From assembly GCA_019351975.1 (NCBI GenBank), contig JABBOG010000008.1, forward strand, positions 1-64,000: DNA of 64,000 bases, read 5' to 3'. Shown piece after piece: positions 20,822 to 29,376 of the stretch (its first letter is position 1; the number at the start of each line of letters is the position of its first letter). Both the position numbers and the translations under genes were made by a program. This DNA comes from Acidobacteriota bacterium. Lineage in GTDB: Bacteria; Acidobacteriota; Terriglobia; Terriglobales; Acidobacteriaceae. Below the pieces are notes generated by a model. It saw only the letters and a program-made list of their open reading frames with translations, made no database searches and had not been told where the DNA came from.

Positions 20822-22078
20822 TTGCATCGAACGCTTTCCACCGCTAGGAAGAAGTGCTGGCTGTGCTGTATGTCTGGGGTTTTCATCGTTGTTCTGTCTG
20901 CGGGGGGGTGCTCGGGTGCAGCTGCCAGCACGCTGCCGACGTCGGCGAATACAGATCCTATCAACTTCGACCCACAGGTGAAGCAGTCTTCGCAGGACTT
21001 CAATAATCTAGAGTTCGATGCTGCGTTGAAGTTGCGGGAGCAGGTGGCGGCGGCGCACCCGACGGATCCGATGGCGTGGAATTACGTGCTTACGACGGTG
21101 ATCTTTCGCGAACTGTACCATCAAGATCTGCTGGATACGACGTACTATGCGCACGACAGCTTTCTAACATCGAAGCGGCAGATTGACGTTGCGCCGGAGA
21201 CGCGCGGCCGTATCGAAGACCTTACCAACAAAGTGATTGCGCTGTGCGATGCGGAGATCGAGGCAAATCCTGGAGACGCAAATGCTTATTTTGCAAGGAG
21301 TTATGGGAAGGGGATGCATGCAGCGTTCATCACGCTGGTGGACCACTCCTTTGCGGCGGCGGCGCGGCAGGGGTATGCGGCGCGGAATGACTCTGAGCAG
21401 GCGCTGAAGATCGATCCGCAGTATGCGGATGCACGGATGGCGATTGGAATTCAGCAGTTTGCGGTGGCGAGTTTGCCGCGGTGGGTGCGGTTTCTTGTGG
21501 GATTTATGGGGGTTGGGGGGAATAAGGCGGAGGGACTGAACAATTTACGGTTGGCGATTGCGCACGGTGTGGTGACGCCGGTGGAGTCGCGGACGGCGCT
21601 TTCGTTATTCTTGCGGCACGATGGGCAGTATCCGGCTGCGCTTACGGTGCAGGAGGGCCTGGCCAGCCAGTTTCCGCATAACTACCTGTTTCGTCTTGAA
21701 GTTGCGAACCTGCTGAAGGATGAGGGGCAGGGTCTGCAGGCGATTGCGGCTTACAAGCAGGTGATTGCGGATGCGCAGAAGCCGGGCTACTTTACGGATG
21801 CGCGGCTACAGATGGCATGGTTTGGTTTGGCGGATACGCAGCGTGGATACAACGACATACGGGGTGCGGCGTATGGGTATGCGCAAGCTGCGACGCAGCC
21901 AAACTGCAGCGATTGGCTGAGAAAGCGCGCGGAACTGTCGGCGGGGGAGATGGACGACATGCTGCCTGAACGGGCGGAGGCGATGCGGATGTATCGGCTG
22001 GCGGCGGCGACGGGGGGCGACCAGACGCAGGCGGATGCCGCGCGGAGGTATCTGCTGCATCCGTACACCGGGAAGTAG
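20822..22078 (+). CDS. TPR-like lipoprotein
   Basis: 418 residues from TTG 20822, chosen because AGAGAGGAA lies just upstream and a basic N-region (TARKK) precedes a hydrophobic core ending in the lipobox LSAGGC. ATG 20870 would lose the basic residues; the track start at 20447 runs antisense to another gene. The mature part is alpha-helical with tetratricopeptide-like periodicity, for example FRLEVANLLKDEGQGLQAIA and EQALKIDPQYADARMAIG. It resembles TatT/TPR lipoproteins that act as periplasmic scaffolds. Divergent from the ccmI-like gene. Confidence 0.7.
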   Translation: MHRTLSTARKKCWLCCMSGVFIVVLSAGGCSGAAASTLPTSANTDPINFDPQVKQSSQDFNNLEFDAALKLREQVAAAHPTDPMAWNYVLTTVIFRELYHQDLLDTTYYAHDSFLTSKRQIDVAPETRGRIEDLTNKVIALCDAEIEANPGDANAYFARSYGKGMHAAFITLVDHSFAAAARQGYAARNDSEQALKIDPQYADARMAIGIQQFAVASLPRWVRFLVGFMGVGGNKAEGLNNLRLAIAHGVVTPVESRTALSLFLRHDGQYPAALTVQEGLASQFPHNYLFRLEVANLLKDEGQGLQAIAAYKQVIADAQKPGYFTDARLQMAWFGLADTQRGYNDIRGAAYGYAQAATQPNCSDWLRKRAELSAGEMDDMLPERAEAMRMYRLAAATGGDQTQADAARRYLLHPYTGK

Positions 22079-22388
22079 CGCGTTTGTGAGGTGGTCCAGG
22101 GCGAGGGGCGTCGCAGTAGGAGGGCGCTTTGCGCGGTTTTGGTGCAGCTCTGGTCGGGATTAGAGCGCACTTGGCTGGGGTTTCTGGTTTGTAGGATGCG
22201 CGAGGGTGTCGGGGGGGCGGCTGGCGGGAGGTTGCGCTGGTGGGTGGTCGCTGGGGTGGGCCGCTGGATGGGGAGAGATTTGTGTTGTGGGCAAGAGAGC
22301 CGTTTGGTCGTTGCGCCTGCGGCTTCACTCCGGCCTTCGGCAGAACGGTAGGGCCGTTGGTGAAGTACTAAGAATTCGCACAGGTCGA
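22079..22388. other. G-rich intergenic spacer, no gene seen
   Basis: About 310 bases between two converging genes. The + strand is unusually G-rich and low in complexity. The listed 86-residue ORF has no SD and no family resemblance. No terminator with a T run is visible. It marks the boundary between GC-rich core sequence and the AT-richer Fic operon. Confidence 0.6.
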
Positions 22389-23036
22389 TTATTTTGGATT
22401 GAAGTTTGTCTGAAGCCCCCGCGCCGCTCGATTCAATGATCGTGCGCCGGGACTGACATACCTGAGAACGAGTTGGTCCATCGCGTTGCTGCCCGGTGAA
22501 CGCAACTCCTCAGTGAGCGCACGCAAACACTCTGCTTTGTCTATGCGTTCCCAAGGGACATGAAAGTCCGCCCGACCAGCCAACTCTTCATAGACGGTCC
22601 AGATGGTCCGCCCATTTCCTTCGAAGAACGGATGAGAATGAGCGAGGTACCCAAACACCTGTCCCGGTCTCGCCCGCATGAACGCGTAGTCGTGGGCCAA
22701 AGTCAATGCGTGATTCGCTGCAATTTGGATCGAATCGGGCAGTGCAAACATATCGCCGTAGCCACCCCTCGCAATTCTTAAAGGAGGAGCATTCTGAGTT
22801 CTATCTTGTCCTGCCCACGGATAAACAGAGTTGAACAGCCTACGATGGGTTTCCAGAATATGTTCGTACGTGATGTCGGGAAGGCGGCTTAGATAGCGAA
22901 GTGTCGGGCGGATTTGGTCTATAAACGCGGCGGTTTCAAGATGCCCAACGATCTTAAGGTCTTTCTCGCCCTGCAGGTTGCGCAGGTACCCAGCCGTTTC
23001 ATAGTCCCCAAACGGATCCAGGATTTGGAGTTCCAT
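22389..23036 (-). CDS. Fic/DOC family protein
   Basis: A 215-residue Fic-fold enzyme. The active-site loop HPFFEGNGRT (H135 to T144) contains every residue needed for transfer of AMP or a related group to a target hydroxyl. By eye I find no [S/T]xxxE[G/N] inhibitory helix motif in this protein or in its two upstream partners, so inhibition, if any, works otherwise. ATG 23036 directly abuts the TAG of the upstream gene (no spacing), implying translational coupling. The region is visibly richer in A and T than its surroundings, a sign of transfer. It could be a toxin, a defence effector or a host-interaction enzyme. Confidence 0.85.
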   Translation of the reverse strand: MELQILDPFGDYETAGYLRNLQGEKDLKIVGHLETAAFIDQIRPTLRYLSRLPDITYEHILETHRRLFNSVYPWAGQDRTQNAPPLRIARGGYGDMFALPDSIQIAANHALTLAHDYAFMRARPGQVFGYLAHSHPFFEGNGRTIWTVYEELAGRADFHVPWERIDKAECLRALTEELRSPGSNAMDQLVLRYVSPGARSLNRAARGLQTNFNPK

Positions 23037-23681
23037 CTAACGAAGGTAACCCACTTGTAACAGGCCCCGCTGGAACGCCGTTATCACGCCCGCTTGTCCT
23101 AGAGCAATCAAGATTTCTTCGACTGAATCCAGGTCAACTTCAGCATCGGAGAGGCGCGAAACAGCTATCGCAAACGTGTGGGATGACCTTCGGCGGAGCC
23201 GGACTCCACGCGTACTCGCGACGAGGGTCGCCCAGCGAGCGATATTGTCCCGGCCCGATTCTGCGACCCGGTGAATCTGCTGATCGGAGTACGCGGTCTT
23301 CGAATGCGAAGGGGTGTTGGTGTCCCGATTGGCCTTCAATGCGATCTCATGCCTTCTCAGGTAGTTTTCACGAATGCTCTCTAGAATCTTCACTAGATCA
23401 CTCGAGTGTCGACTGCGGCCGTGCCTACGAGCAGACATTTCAGCGGCGGCGCGTATAAGCCGGTTGGAATTCGCTGAGGTTATCGTGTCATCGCTTTGCG
23501 CAGTCAGCGCCGACGTCTGTGCCAAATGCTGCTGTGCGCCAACTGCGATAATGGAATATGGATACAGCCTGAAGTCCAACGACGATCCACCGATGGCTGC
23601 AGTGTTTGCCCCGAATTCAAACTCGCCAGACGCAGACGTTGGCTGAATCCAAGCAGTCTGGGCTTCTTCAAGTTCAAGCAC
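23037..23681 (-). CDS. Unknown protein, middle gene of Fic operon
   Basis: 214 residues from a GTG that shares its G with the TAG stop of the upstream gene. No family recognised. The first half is rich in Ser, Thr and Ala with GGSSLDFRLYPYSIIAVGAQ; the middle is basic and helical (ARRHGRSRHSSDLVKILESI); the end is acidic then hydrophobic (LSDAEVDLDSVEEILIALG). No signal peptide or membrane segment. Tight coupling on both sides indicates a protein needed in proportion to the Fic enzyme, for example a regulator, adaptor or antitoxin; that is inference. Confidence 0.7.
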   Translation of the reverse strand: MLELEEAQTAWIQPTSASGEFEFGANTAAIGGSSLDFRLYPYSIIAVGAQQHLAQTSALTAQSDDTITSANSNRLIRAAAEMSARRHGRSRHSSDLVKILESIRENYLRRHEIALKANRDTNTPSHSKTAYSDQQIHRVAESGRDNIARWATLVASTRGVRLRRRSSHTFAIAVSRLSDAEVDLDSVEEILIALGQAGVITAFQRGLLQVGYLR

Positions 23682-24334
23682 TAAATCACCCCTTCTACAT
23701 CGAGCAGCCTTAAGGCCGATACTTCATCGGCGTGAAGCGCTAGTGCGATCTCCGCAAATCTTTCATCGTGTCTAAACGTGCGAGTAAGTCGATAAAACGC
23801 GCCCCCCACGATTTTTTTTGAGGCCTCTATTAGTAGAGAGCGCTCTGCGGATGCGACACTGATGCCGTAAAAGTCCGCGGCACCGAGTCTTCTTGAATTG
23901 ACCAACTCTGCTGTCTTCTTGCCGAAATCTAGATTTCCTGGTGAGACGTGAAAGACGAGTGTAATTTCTTGCGATTTGATGGGCGCCGAAACAAAGCTGG
24001 TGACAGCTTCGACGATCTTATCGAAAAGTTCCACAATCTGGGGAGCCATCTCCCAATCAGGATTGTTGATTCTGAAAGTAATCCTGTCGACCCCTAAGTT
24101 TATCGTGGTATTCAACTTATCCACGGTGACTACCAAGGCCGTCTCCGCGACGTTCTTAGCGTCTTGTCGAAACGCGAAATCCTCGAGAGCTACTTCGGTG
24201 CTGCTCAGTGCAGAAAAAAGCAGCGGGATAAATGGATTAGGGATTATCCACTTGTCGACCCAATGCCCTTGAAACTGTATCCGGTGTTCGAGCGCGGATT
24301 CCATGATGTCGGGGCTTGTCATATTGTCATCCAC
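23681..24334 (-). CDS. Unknown protein, first gene of Fic operon
   Basis: 217 residues from a GTG at 24334 (ATG 24322 is an alternative; neither has a strong SD). No catalytic motif seen. It alternates beta strands and helices: TALVVTVDKLNTTINLGVDR, then RINNPDWEMAPQIVELFDKI, then a strand pair ITLVFHVSPGNLDF. The layout is loosely reminiscent of the sporadically distributed TIGR04255-type proteins, but I cannot assert homology. It leads a three-gene coupled operon ending in Fic, about 65 bases from the start of the ffh region. Confidence 0.7.
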   Translation of the reverse strand: MDDNMTSPDIMESALEHRIQFQGHWVDKWIIPNPFIPLLFSALSSTEVALEDFAFRQDAKNVAETALVVTVDKLNTTINLGVDRITFRINNPDWEMAPQIVELFDKIVEAVTSFVSAPIKSQEITLVFHVSPGNLDFGKKTAELVNSRRLGAADFYGISVASAERSLLIEASKKIVGGAFYRLTRTFRHDERFAEIALALHADEVSALRLLDVEGVI

Positions 24335-24399
24335 ACAAAGAGTCTAGAACAAGATTTGTAATCGCGTATCGGGCCATGGTTTCCATTGAACAAGGAAGG

Positions 24400-25812
24400 C
24401 TAACGGCCGAAGCGTTGGTTGCCGCCCATTTGGGACATGAGGCGTTGTTGCATTTTGTTGCCGCCGCCGGAGCCCATGGTTTTGAACATTTTGGACATTT
24501 GGGCGTGTTGCTTGAGGAGGTTGTTGACCTCTTGCACGGTGGTGCCGGAGCCGAGGGCGATGCGTTTGCGGCGGCTGCCGTTGATGATGGAGGAGTTGCG
24601 GCGCTCCTTGTTGGTCATCGAGTCAATGATGGTTTCGACGCGGGAGAACTGCTTTTCGTCGATGGAGCTGGCGGCCTGCTGCATGCCGGCGAAGGGGCCG
24701 ACGGAGGGGAGCATCTTGAGGATGGACTGCATGGATCCAAGCTTTTTGATCTGACGGAGCTGGTCGCGGAAGTCTTCGAGGGTGAAGCCCTCGCCGGAGA
24801 AGGCTTTTTTGGCGAAGGCTTCGGCTTTGGACTTGTCGAGCTTTTCGTCGGCGCGTTCGAGCAGGGTGGCGATGTCGCCCATGCCGAGGATGCGGCTGAC
24901 GATGCGGTCGGGGTGGAAGGCTTCGAAGGCGTCGGGTTTTTCGCCGGTGCCGAGGAATTTGATGGGCTGGCCGGTGATCTGGCGGATGGAGAGGGCGGCG
25001 CCGCCGCGGGAGTCGCCGTCCATCTTGGTGAGGATGGCGCCGGTGATCTGGAGGTGGTCGTTGAAGGCTTTGGCGGAGTTGACGGCGTCCTGGCCGGTCA
25101 TGGCGTCGGCGACGAAGAGGATCTCGGAGGGGGAGAGGAGTGCCTTGAGCTGGGCCATCTCTGCCATAAGCGCCTCATCAATGCCGAGGCGGCCGGCGGT
25201 GTCGACGATGAGGATGTCGCAGGCGGAGTTGGTGGCTTCGCGGCGGGCTTCTTTGGCGAGGCGGAGGACGTCGGGGGTGCCTGGAGAAGCAGGTCCTCCG
25301 GCTGCGCCGAAGGATGACAAATCTAACTGCCCATCGTAGAGTTTGGCTTTGATGCTGGCGGCGACGACTTTGAGCTGCTCGCGGGCGGCGGGGCGGTAGA
25401 CGTCGACGGAGACGAGCATGGGGCGGTGGCCACCCTTTTGGAGCCAGGCGGCGAGCTTGCCGGAGGAGGTGGTTTTACCGGAGCCTTGCAGCCCGGCCAT
25501 GAGGATGACGGTGGGGGGCTGGGAGGCGAACTTGAAGCGGGCGGTGTCGCGGCCGAGGGTCTCGATGAGCTCGTCGCGGACGATCTTGACGATCTGCTCG
25601 GCGGGGGAGAGAGCGGTGGTGACGGTTGCTCCGAGGGATTTGGCGCGGATTTTTTCAATGAGATCGCGGGCGACGTCGAGGTTGACGTCGGATTCAAGGA
25701 GGGCGATGCGGATCTCGCGGAGAGCTTCGTTGATGTTCTCGTCGGTGAGGGTGCCCTGACCGCGGAGGGTTTTGAAGGAGCGCTGGAGTTTTTCGGAGAG
25801 GTTTTCAAACAT
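24400..25812 (-). CDS. ffh: Signal recognition particle protein Ffh
   Basis: SRP54 GTPase that binds signal sequences and 4.5S RNA, 470 residues. The N domain begins MFENLSEKLQRSFKTLRG; the G domain has the P-loop GLQGSGKTT, DVYRPAA, DTAGRL and TKMDGDSRGGAAL; the methionine-rich M domain covers the last 150 residues and ends with GGNKMQQRLMSQMGG. An unusual insertion of roughly 20 residues (DGQLDLSSFGAAGGPASPGT) follows DVYRPAA at about 160-181. It is compositionally foreign and its DNA resembles an intergenic repeat. It otherwise looks complete and functional. Confidence 0.97.
   Translation of the reverse strand: MFENLSEKLQRSFKTLRGQGTLTDENINEALREIRIALLESDVNLDVARDLIEKIRAKSLGATVTTALSPAEQIVKIVRDELIETLGRDTARFKFASQPPTVILMAGLQGSGKTTSSGKLAAWLQKGGHRPMLVSVDVYRPAAREQLKVVAASIKAKLYDGQLDLSSFGAAGGPASPGTPDVLRLAKEARREATNSACDILIVDTAGRLGIDEALMAEMAQLKALLSPSEILFVADAMTGQDAVNSAKAFNDHLQITGAILTKMDGDSRGGAALSIRQITGQPIKFLGTGEKPDAFEAFHPDRIVSRILGMGDIATLLERADEKLDKSKAEAFAKKAFSGEGFTLEDFRDQLRQIKKLGSMQSILKMLPSVGPFAGMQQAASSIDEKQFSRVETIIDSMTNKERRNSSIINGSRRKRIALGSGTTVQEVNNLLKQHAQMSKMFKTMGSGGGNKMQQRLMSQMGGNQRFGR
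25281..25335. repeat. REP-like element inside ffh coding sequence
   Basis: The DNA under the Ffh insertion reads, on the + strand, AGGTCCTCCGGCTGCGCCGA followed by AGGATGACAAAT. This GGATGACA ending, preceded by a GC-rich half palindrome, resembles the intergenic element at 25888-25943, which ends CTCAGGATGACAGG. It is in frame and free of stops. Relationship is by eye only. Confidence 0.4.
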
Positions 25813-25887
25813 GGCTATGTAAGTTTAGCAGTCGTGGCTGGGTGGTGAGAAAGGTGCGGAGGGTGTGGGGAGGGCCGGAGTGCTTCG

Positions 25888-25943
25888 GGATCCTTCGACT
25901 GCGCAGCCCGCAAGGAGCGCGGGCTGCTCCGCTCAGGATGACA
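25888..25943. repeat. REP-like palindromic intergenic element
   Basis: An imperfect palindrome: ATCCT at 25890-25894 pairs with AGGAT at 25935-25939, and the core GCAGCCCGC/GCGGGCTGC (25903-25911 with 25919-25927) closes a seven-base loop. It sits between the divergent ffh and xerD genes. Elements of the type ATCCTTCGACTGCGCAG... are widely dispersed in acidobacterial genomes, from general knowledge. It may form a hairpin in either transcript. Confidence 0.65.
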
Positions 25944-26046
25944 GGTTGTTGGTTCGAGATGGAGGGGCGAAGGTGTGGCGTGGGAGGTGGTGGCGAAGGA
26001 GGTACGGGGGCTGGCGCTGGGGGCTGGGGCGCGCAAGAATCGTGGG

Positions 26047-27042
26047 ATGGGAATGGCTTCGGAGCGGGCTGTGAGCGGCGGTGCGCTGCTGCGGGAGTAT
26101 ATGACGCATCTGCGCGTGGAGCGAGGGCTGCGGCCGCTGAGCTGTGAGGCGTACCTGCGGGATTTGAAGATGTTTGCGGAGTTTCTGGAGGCGGAGAACA
26201 AGACGCTGCTGACGGCGGAGCAGGGGGATGTGAGCGGGTTTATGCAGCACCTGCGGGAGCATGGGGTGCAGTCGCGGTCGATTGCGAGGAAGCTGAGCTG
26301 CGTTCGGGGGGTGTACCGGTGGCTGCTGATGGATAAGCGGGTGAGGCGCGATCCGACGGTGAATATTGAGAGCCCGGCGAGCTGGAAGGTGTTGCCGAAG
26401 AGCCTGGCGGAGAGCGAGGTTACGGAGATGCTGGAGCGGACGGCCGCAGGGGCGAAGCGGGATGGAGCGGACGGGGGTGGGGCTCCAGGGACTGGGCTGC
26501 GGGACCACGCGATGCTGGAGCTGCTGTATGCGGGCGGGCTGCGGGTGGGAGAGATTGTGGCGCTGCGGCAGGAGGACCTGCGGCTGGATGTGGGGAGCGT
26601 GCAGGTGCGCGGAAAGGGGGATAAGGAACGGATGGTGCCGATTGGGCGGAGTGCGGTGGAGGCGCTGGAGGCTTATGTGCAGCGGGGACGGCCAGAGTTG
26701 GTTCGTGCGGGTTCGGGGATTCAGCGGGCGCTGTTTTTGAGCGTGCGGGGGAATCCGCTGACGGCGCAGGTGGTGTGGCAGATGGTGCGTGGGTTGAATC
26801 GGCAGGCGAGCCCGCATAAGCTGCGGCATAGTATGGCTACGCATATGGTGGAGCATGGCGCGGATTTGAGGACCGTGCAGACGCTGTTGGGGCACGCGGA
26901 TATTGCGACGACGCAGGTGTATACGCACCTGGCGATTGACCGGTTGAAGACGGTGCATCGGATGTGTCATCCGAGGGCGACGCGGCGGAAGGTGGGGCGC
27001 GAGGAAGCTGTTGGGGGTGGGGAAGTGGGAGTGGCGTCGTGA
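26047..27042 (+). CDS. xerD: Tyrosine recombinase XerD
   Basis: Site-specific recombinase of 331 residues from ATG 26047 (ATG 26053 equally possible; the track start 25975 runs through spacer). It has an N-terminal SAM-like core-binding domain (LLREYMTHLRVERGLRPLSC) and a C-terminal catalytic domain with the arginine in GGLRVGEI, then HKLRHSMATHMVEHGADLRT, GHADIATTQVYTH and a HPRA tail. The HKLRH...YTH ending and CHPRA are closest to XerD. XerC and XerD together resolve chromosome dimers at dif. A partner gene lies 115 bases downstream. Confidence 0.9.
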   Translation: MGMASERAVSGGALLREYMTHLRVERGLRPLSCEAYLRDLKMFAEFLEAENKTLLTAEQGDVSGFMQHLREHGVQSRSIARKLSCVRGVYRWLLMDKRVRRDPTVNIESPASWKVLPKSLAESEVTEMLERTAAGAKRDGADGGGAPGTGLRDHAMLELLYAGGLRVGEIVALRQEDLRLDVGSVQVRGKGDKERMVPIGRSAVEALEAYVQRGRPELVRAGSGIQRALFLSVRGNPLTAQVVWQMVRGLNRQASPHKLRHSMATHMVEHGADLRTVQTLLGHADIATTQVYTHLAIDRLKTVHRMCHPRATRRKVGREEAVGGGEVGVAS

Positions 27043-27051
27043 GAAGAAGCT

Positions 27052-27120
27052 TTCCCTCCGGGGCTAAAGCCCCTTTTGCTGATGATATCTTGATGGACGG
27101 GCTGAAGCCCGTCCCCTTCA
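27052..27120. repeat. Paired-hairpin repeat between xerD and xerC
   Basis: Two small hairpins 21 bases apart: GGGGCT/AGCCCC (27060-27073) and GGACGGGCT/AGCCCGTCC (27095-27114), in the context CTCCGGGGCTAAAGCCCC and ACGGGCTGAAGCCCGTCC. Pairs of this wording are a common dispersed intergenic repeat in acidobacterial genomes (general knowledge). No coding potential. Confidence 0.65.
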
Positions 27121-27157
27121 AAGCCGAATTGGCACGAGAGATTGATGAGGTGAAGGC

Positions 27158-28207
27158 GTGAGCGGGAGAGGGGAAGAGCGTGGACCCCAGCCATCTGCGA
27201 TGGAGCTGCGCGAGCATGGTGCATGTGGGACGTTTGGTGTGCTGGCGGAGCGGTTTTTGCGGATGCTGCGGGATGAGCGCGGTGCTTCGGACCATACGCT
27301 GCGTGCGTATACGCGGGAGGTGCGGGGGGTTGCGGGGTTTCTGACGGAGATGCTGGGTGAGGATGCGGCGATGCGGGATGTGGAGCACACGCATATCCGG
27401 GCATATATGGGAACGCTGATGGATCGGGGGTTGACGAAGGCGAGTGTGGCTCGGGCGCTGGCGGCGGTACGGAGCTGGTTCAAGTGGGCGGCGAAGGCGG
27501 GGCTGGTGGAGAGTAATCCGGCGCTGCTGGTGAGGACGCCAAAGCTGCCGAAGCATCTGCCGCGGGTGCCGAGCATGGAGGAGGTGAATCGGGTGCTGGA
27601 TTCTATGGGTCCTGCGCGGACGGCGGGACGGGCGTCGCGCAAGACGGAGGATGCAGGGGTGGCGTTCGAGGCAAGCTGGCCGGAGCGGGAGCGGGTGATC
27701 TTTGAGCTGCTGTATGGGTGCGGGATTCGGAACTCGGAGCTGGTGGGGCTGAACATGGATTCGATTCATTGGAACGACGACGCGGTGCGCGTGTTCGGCA
27801 AGGGAAAGAAAGAGAGACTGGTGCCGCTGGGGGATGCGGCGGCGGAGTCTGTGCGGGCTTACCTGCCGCTGCGGCAGGCGAAGCTGGAGGCTGCGGGGAA
27901 GGGGAAGCTGGTGCATGATGGGCCGCTGCTGGTGAATGCACGGATGCGTGGAACGTGCCGGTTGACGACGCGGAGTGTGGGGAGGATTGTGAAGTCGATT
28001 GCGCTGAGCGGGGGGCTGGCGGCGGATGTGCATCCGCACACGCTGCGGCATGCGTTTGGGACGCACATGCTGGAGGAAGGTGCGGACCTGCGGGCGATTC
28101 AGGAGATGCTGGGGCACGAGCGGCTGAGTACGACGCAGCGGTATACGCAGTTGACGGTGGGGCAGGTGCAGCGGGTGTACGACGAGACGCACCCGAGGGC
28201 GAAGTAG
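27158..28207 (+). CDS. xerC: Tyrosine recombinase XerC
   Basis: Second site-specific recombinase, 349 residues from GTG 27158 (GAGGTGAAGGC just upstream; ATG 27200 is an alternative). N-terminal core-binding domain [19 protein letters not shown], catalytic arginine in [44 protein letters not shown] and the final HPRAK typical of XerC. A charged insertion of about 25 residues ([17 protein letters not shown] region) precedes the catalytic domain. It would pair with XerD to act on dif. It ends eight bases from the convergent topoisomerase gene. Confidence 0.9.
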   Translation: MSGRGEERGPQPSAMELREHGACGTFGVLAERFLRMLRDERGASDHTLRAYTREVRGVAGFLTEMLGEDAAMRDVEHTHIRAYMGTLMDRGLTKASVARALAAVRSWFKWAAKAGLVESNPALLVRTPKLPKHLPRVPSMEEVNRVLDSMGPARTAGRASRKTEDAGVAFEASWPERERVIFELLYGCGIRNSELVGLNMDSIHWNDDAVRVFGKGKKERLVPLGDAAAESVRAYLPLRQAKLEAAGKGKLVHDGPLLVNARMRGTCRLTTRSVGRIVKSIALSGGLAADVHPHTLRHAFGTHMLEEGADLRAIQEMLGHERLSTTQRYTQLTVGQVQRVYDETHPRAK

Positions 28208-28215
28208 AGACGGGG

Positions 28216-29331
28216 TCAGTCGGCTGCGAGGTGGAGCTGCTGCTGCTGCAGCAGGTGAAGGAGAGCAGACTCGTCGTTGCGGAGGGCGCGATGGGAGGCT
28301 CCCTTCTCTGCGTCGGAGAGTTGGTCGAGAGCTTTGGTCATGTGTCCGCTGAGATAGGCGTCGAGGACGGCGGGATGGACGTAGCACTTGCGGCAGACGG
28401 AGGGCGTGTTGCCGAGGCGTTCGGAGACGGCGGTGATGGCCTGGACCACGTTTTTTTTGAGCTGGGCGGGGGAGTCGCAGGGTTCGAATTCGCGCAGGGT
28501 GAGGCAGGCGAGGATGGTGCCTGCCCAGGTGCGGAAGTCCTTGGCGGTGAAGTGCTGCTGGGTGATCTCGAAGAGATAGTCGTTGACGTTGGTGGAGTCG
28601 ATGGTGTGGGGGTTGCCGTCGTTGTCGAGGTATTCGAAGAGCTCGTAGCCGGGGGTGTCGCGGCAGGATTTGACGATGCGTGCGAGGCGGCGGTCGGTGA
28701 GGTTGATGGTATGGCGGACGCCGCTTTTGCCTTTGAAGCTGAAGGTGAGTGTGGAACCGTGGATCGCAACGTGACGGCGCTGCATGGTGGTGAGGCCGTA
28801 GGATTGATTTTCGCGCGCGTACTCGGGGTTGCCGATGCGGATGAAGGTGGTTTCGAGGAGGCGGACGATGGTGGCGAGGACTTTCTCGCGGGGGAGACCG
28901 GGAAGGGAGAGGTCGTGCTCGACGCGGTGGCGGATGGAGGGAAGGGCGTTGCCGAAGTGGAGCATGTGCTCGTATTTGGCCTCGTCGCGGGTGGCGCGCC
29001 AGCGGGGGTGGTAGCGGCTCTGCTTGCGTCCGCGAGCGTCGCGCCCGGTGGCCTGGAGGTGGCCGTTGGGGTTGGTGCAGATCCAGACGGAGGTCCATGC
29101 GGGAGGGATGGCGAGAGACTTGATGCGGGCGAGGGTGTCGGCGTCGCGGAGGGGGTGGCCCTCGGGGTCGAGGTAACGAAAACCGTTGCGGACGCGCTTG
29201 CGGGTGATGCCGGGGCGGTTGTCGTAGACGTAACGCAGACCGGCGGCCAGGGCGGAGTCAAGGGGTGAGGGAAGGTCTGCTGCGATGGGCTGCAGTTGTT
29301 TCGGGGGCCTCTTGGGTGAAGCGGGGTTCAT
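28216..29331 (-). CDS. DNA topoisomerase IB (poxvirus/bacterial type)
   Basis: A 371-residue type IB topoisomerase that relaxes supercoils through a 3'-phosphotyrosine. The nucleophile is Tyr in VCRKCYVHPAVLDAYLSG, matching the RKxYxHP signature; the fingerprint YHPRWRATRDEAKY and the catalytic basic residues in QSYGLTTMQRRHV and GKSGVRH are present. N-terminal beta domain with PPAWTSVWICTNPNGHLQATG. Bacterial TopIB is accessory and sporadic. It forms a unit with the rhodanese gene upstream (45-base gap). Confidence 0.93.
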   Translation of the reverse strand: MNPASPKRPPKQLQPIAADLPSPLDSALAAGLRYVYDNRPGITRKRVRNGFRYLDPEGHPLRDADTLARIKSLAIPPAWTSVWICTNPNGHLQATGRDARGRKQSRYHPRWRATRDEAKYEHMLHFGNALPSIRHRVEHDLSLPGLPREKVLATIVRLLETTFIRIGNPEYARENQSYGLTTMQRRHVAIHGSTLTFSFKGKSGVRHTINLTDRRLARIVKSCRDTPGYELFEYLDNDGNPHTIDSTNVNDYLFEITQQHFTAKDFRTWAGTILACLTLREFEPCDSPAQLKKNVVQAITAVSERLGNTPSVCRKCYVHPAVLDAYLSGHMTKALDQLSDAEKGASHRALRNDESALLHLLQQQQLHLAAD

Positions 29332-29376
29332 GAGGCTTTAGATGCGCGACGAAGCAGAGGAGCGGCTTAGCGTGGG

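Noticed and set aside
22091-22351. 86-residue + strand ORF in the spacer before the Fic operon
   Set aside because: Gly/Arg/Trp-rich translation of G-rich spacer, no SD, no family.
24316-25317. 333-residue + strand ORF
   Set aside because: Antisense shadow of ffh: Gly/Glu/Ala-rich low-complexity translation, no SD, no family match.
26047-28207. XerD/XerC pair as integrases of a mobile element
   Set aside because: Sequence endings match housekeeping XerD and XerC, and no cargo, attachment repeats or tRNA are seen.
26837-29098. 753-residue minus-strand ORF
   Set aside because: Arg/Pro/His-rich shadow across xerD, xerC and topoisomerase IB; typical GC-bias artefact.
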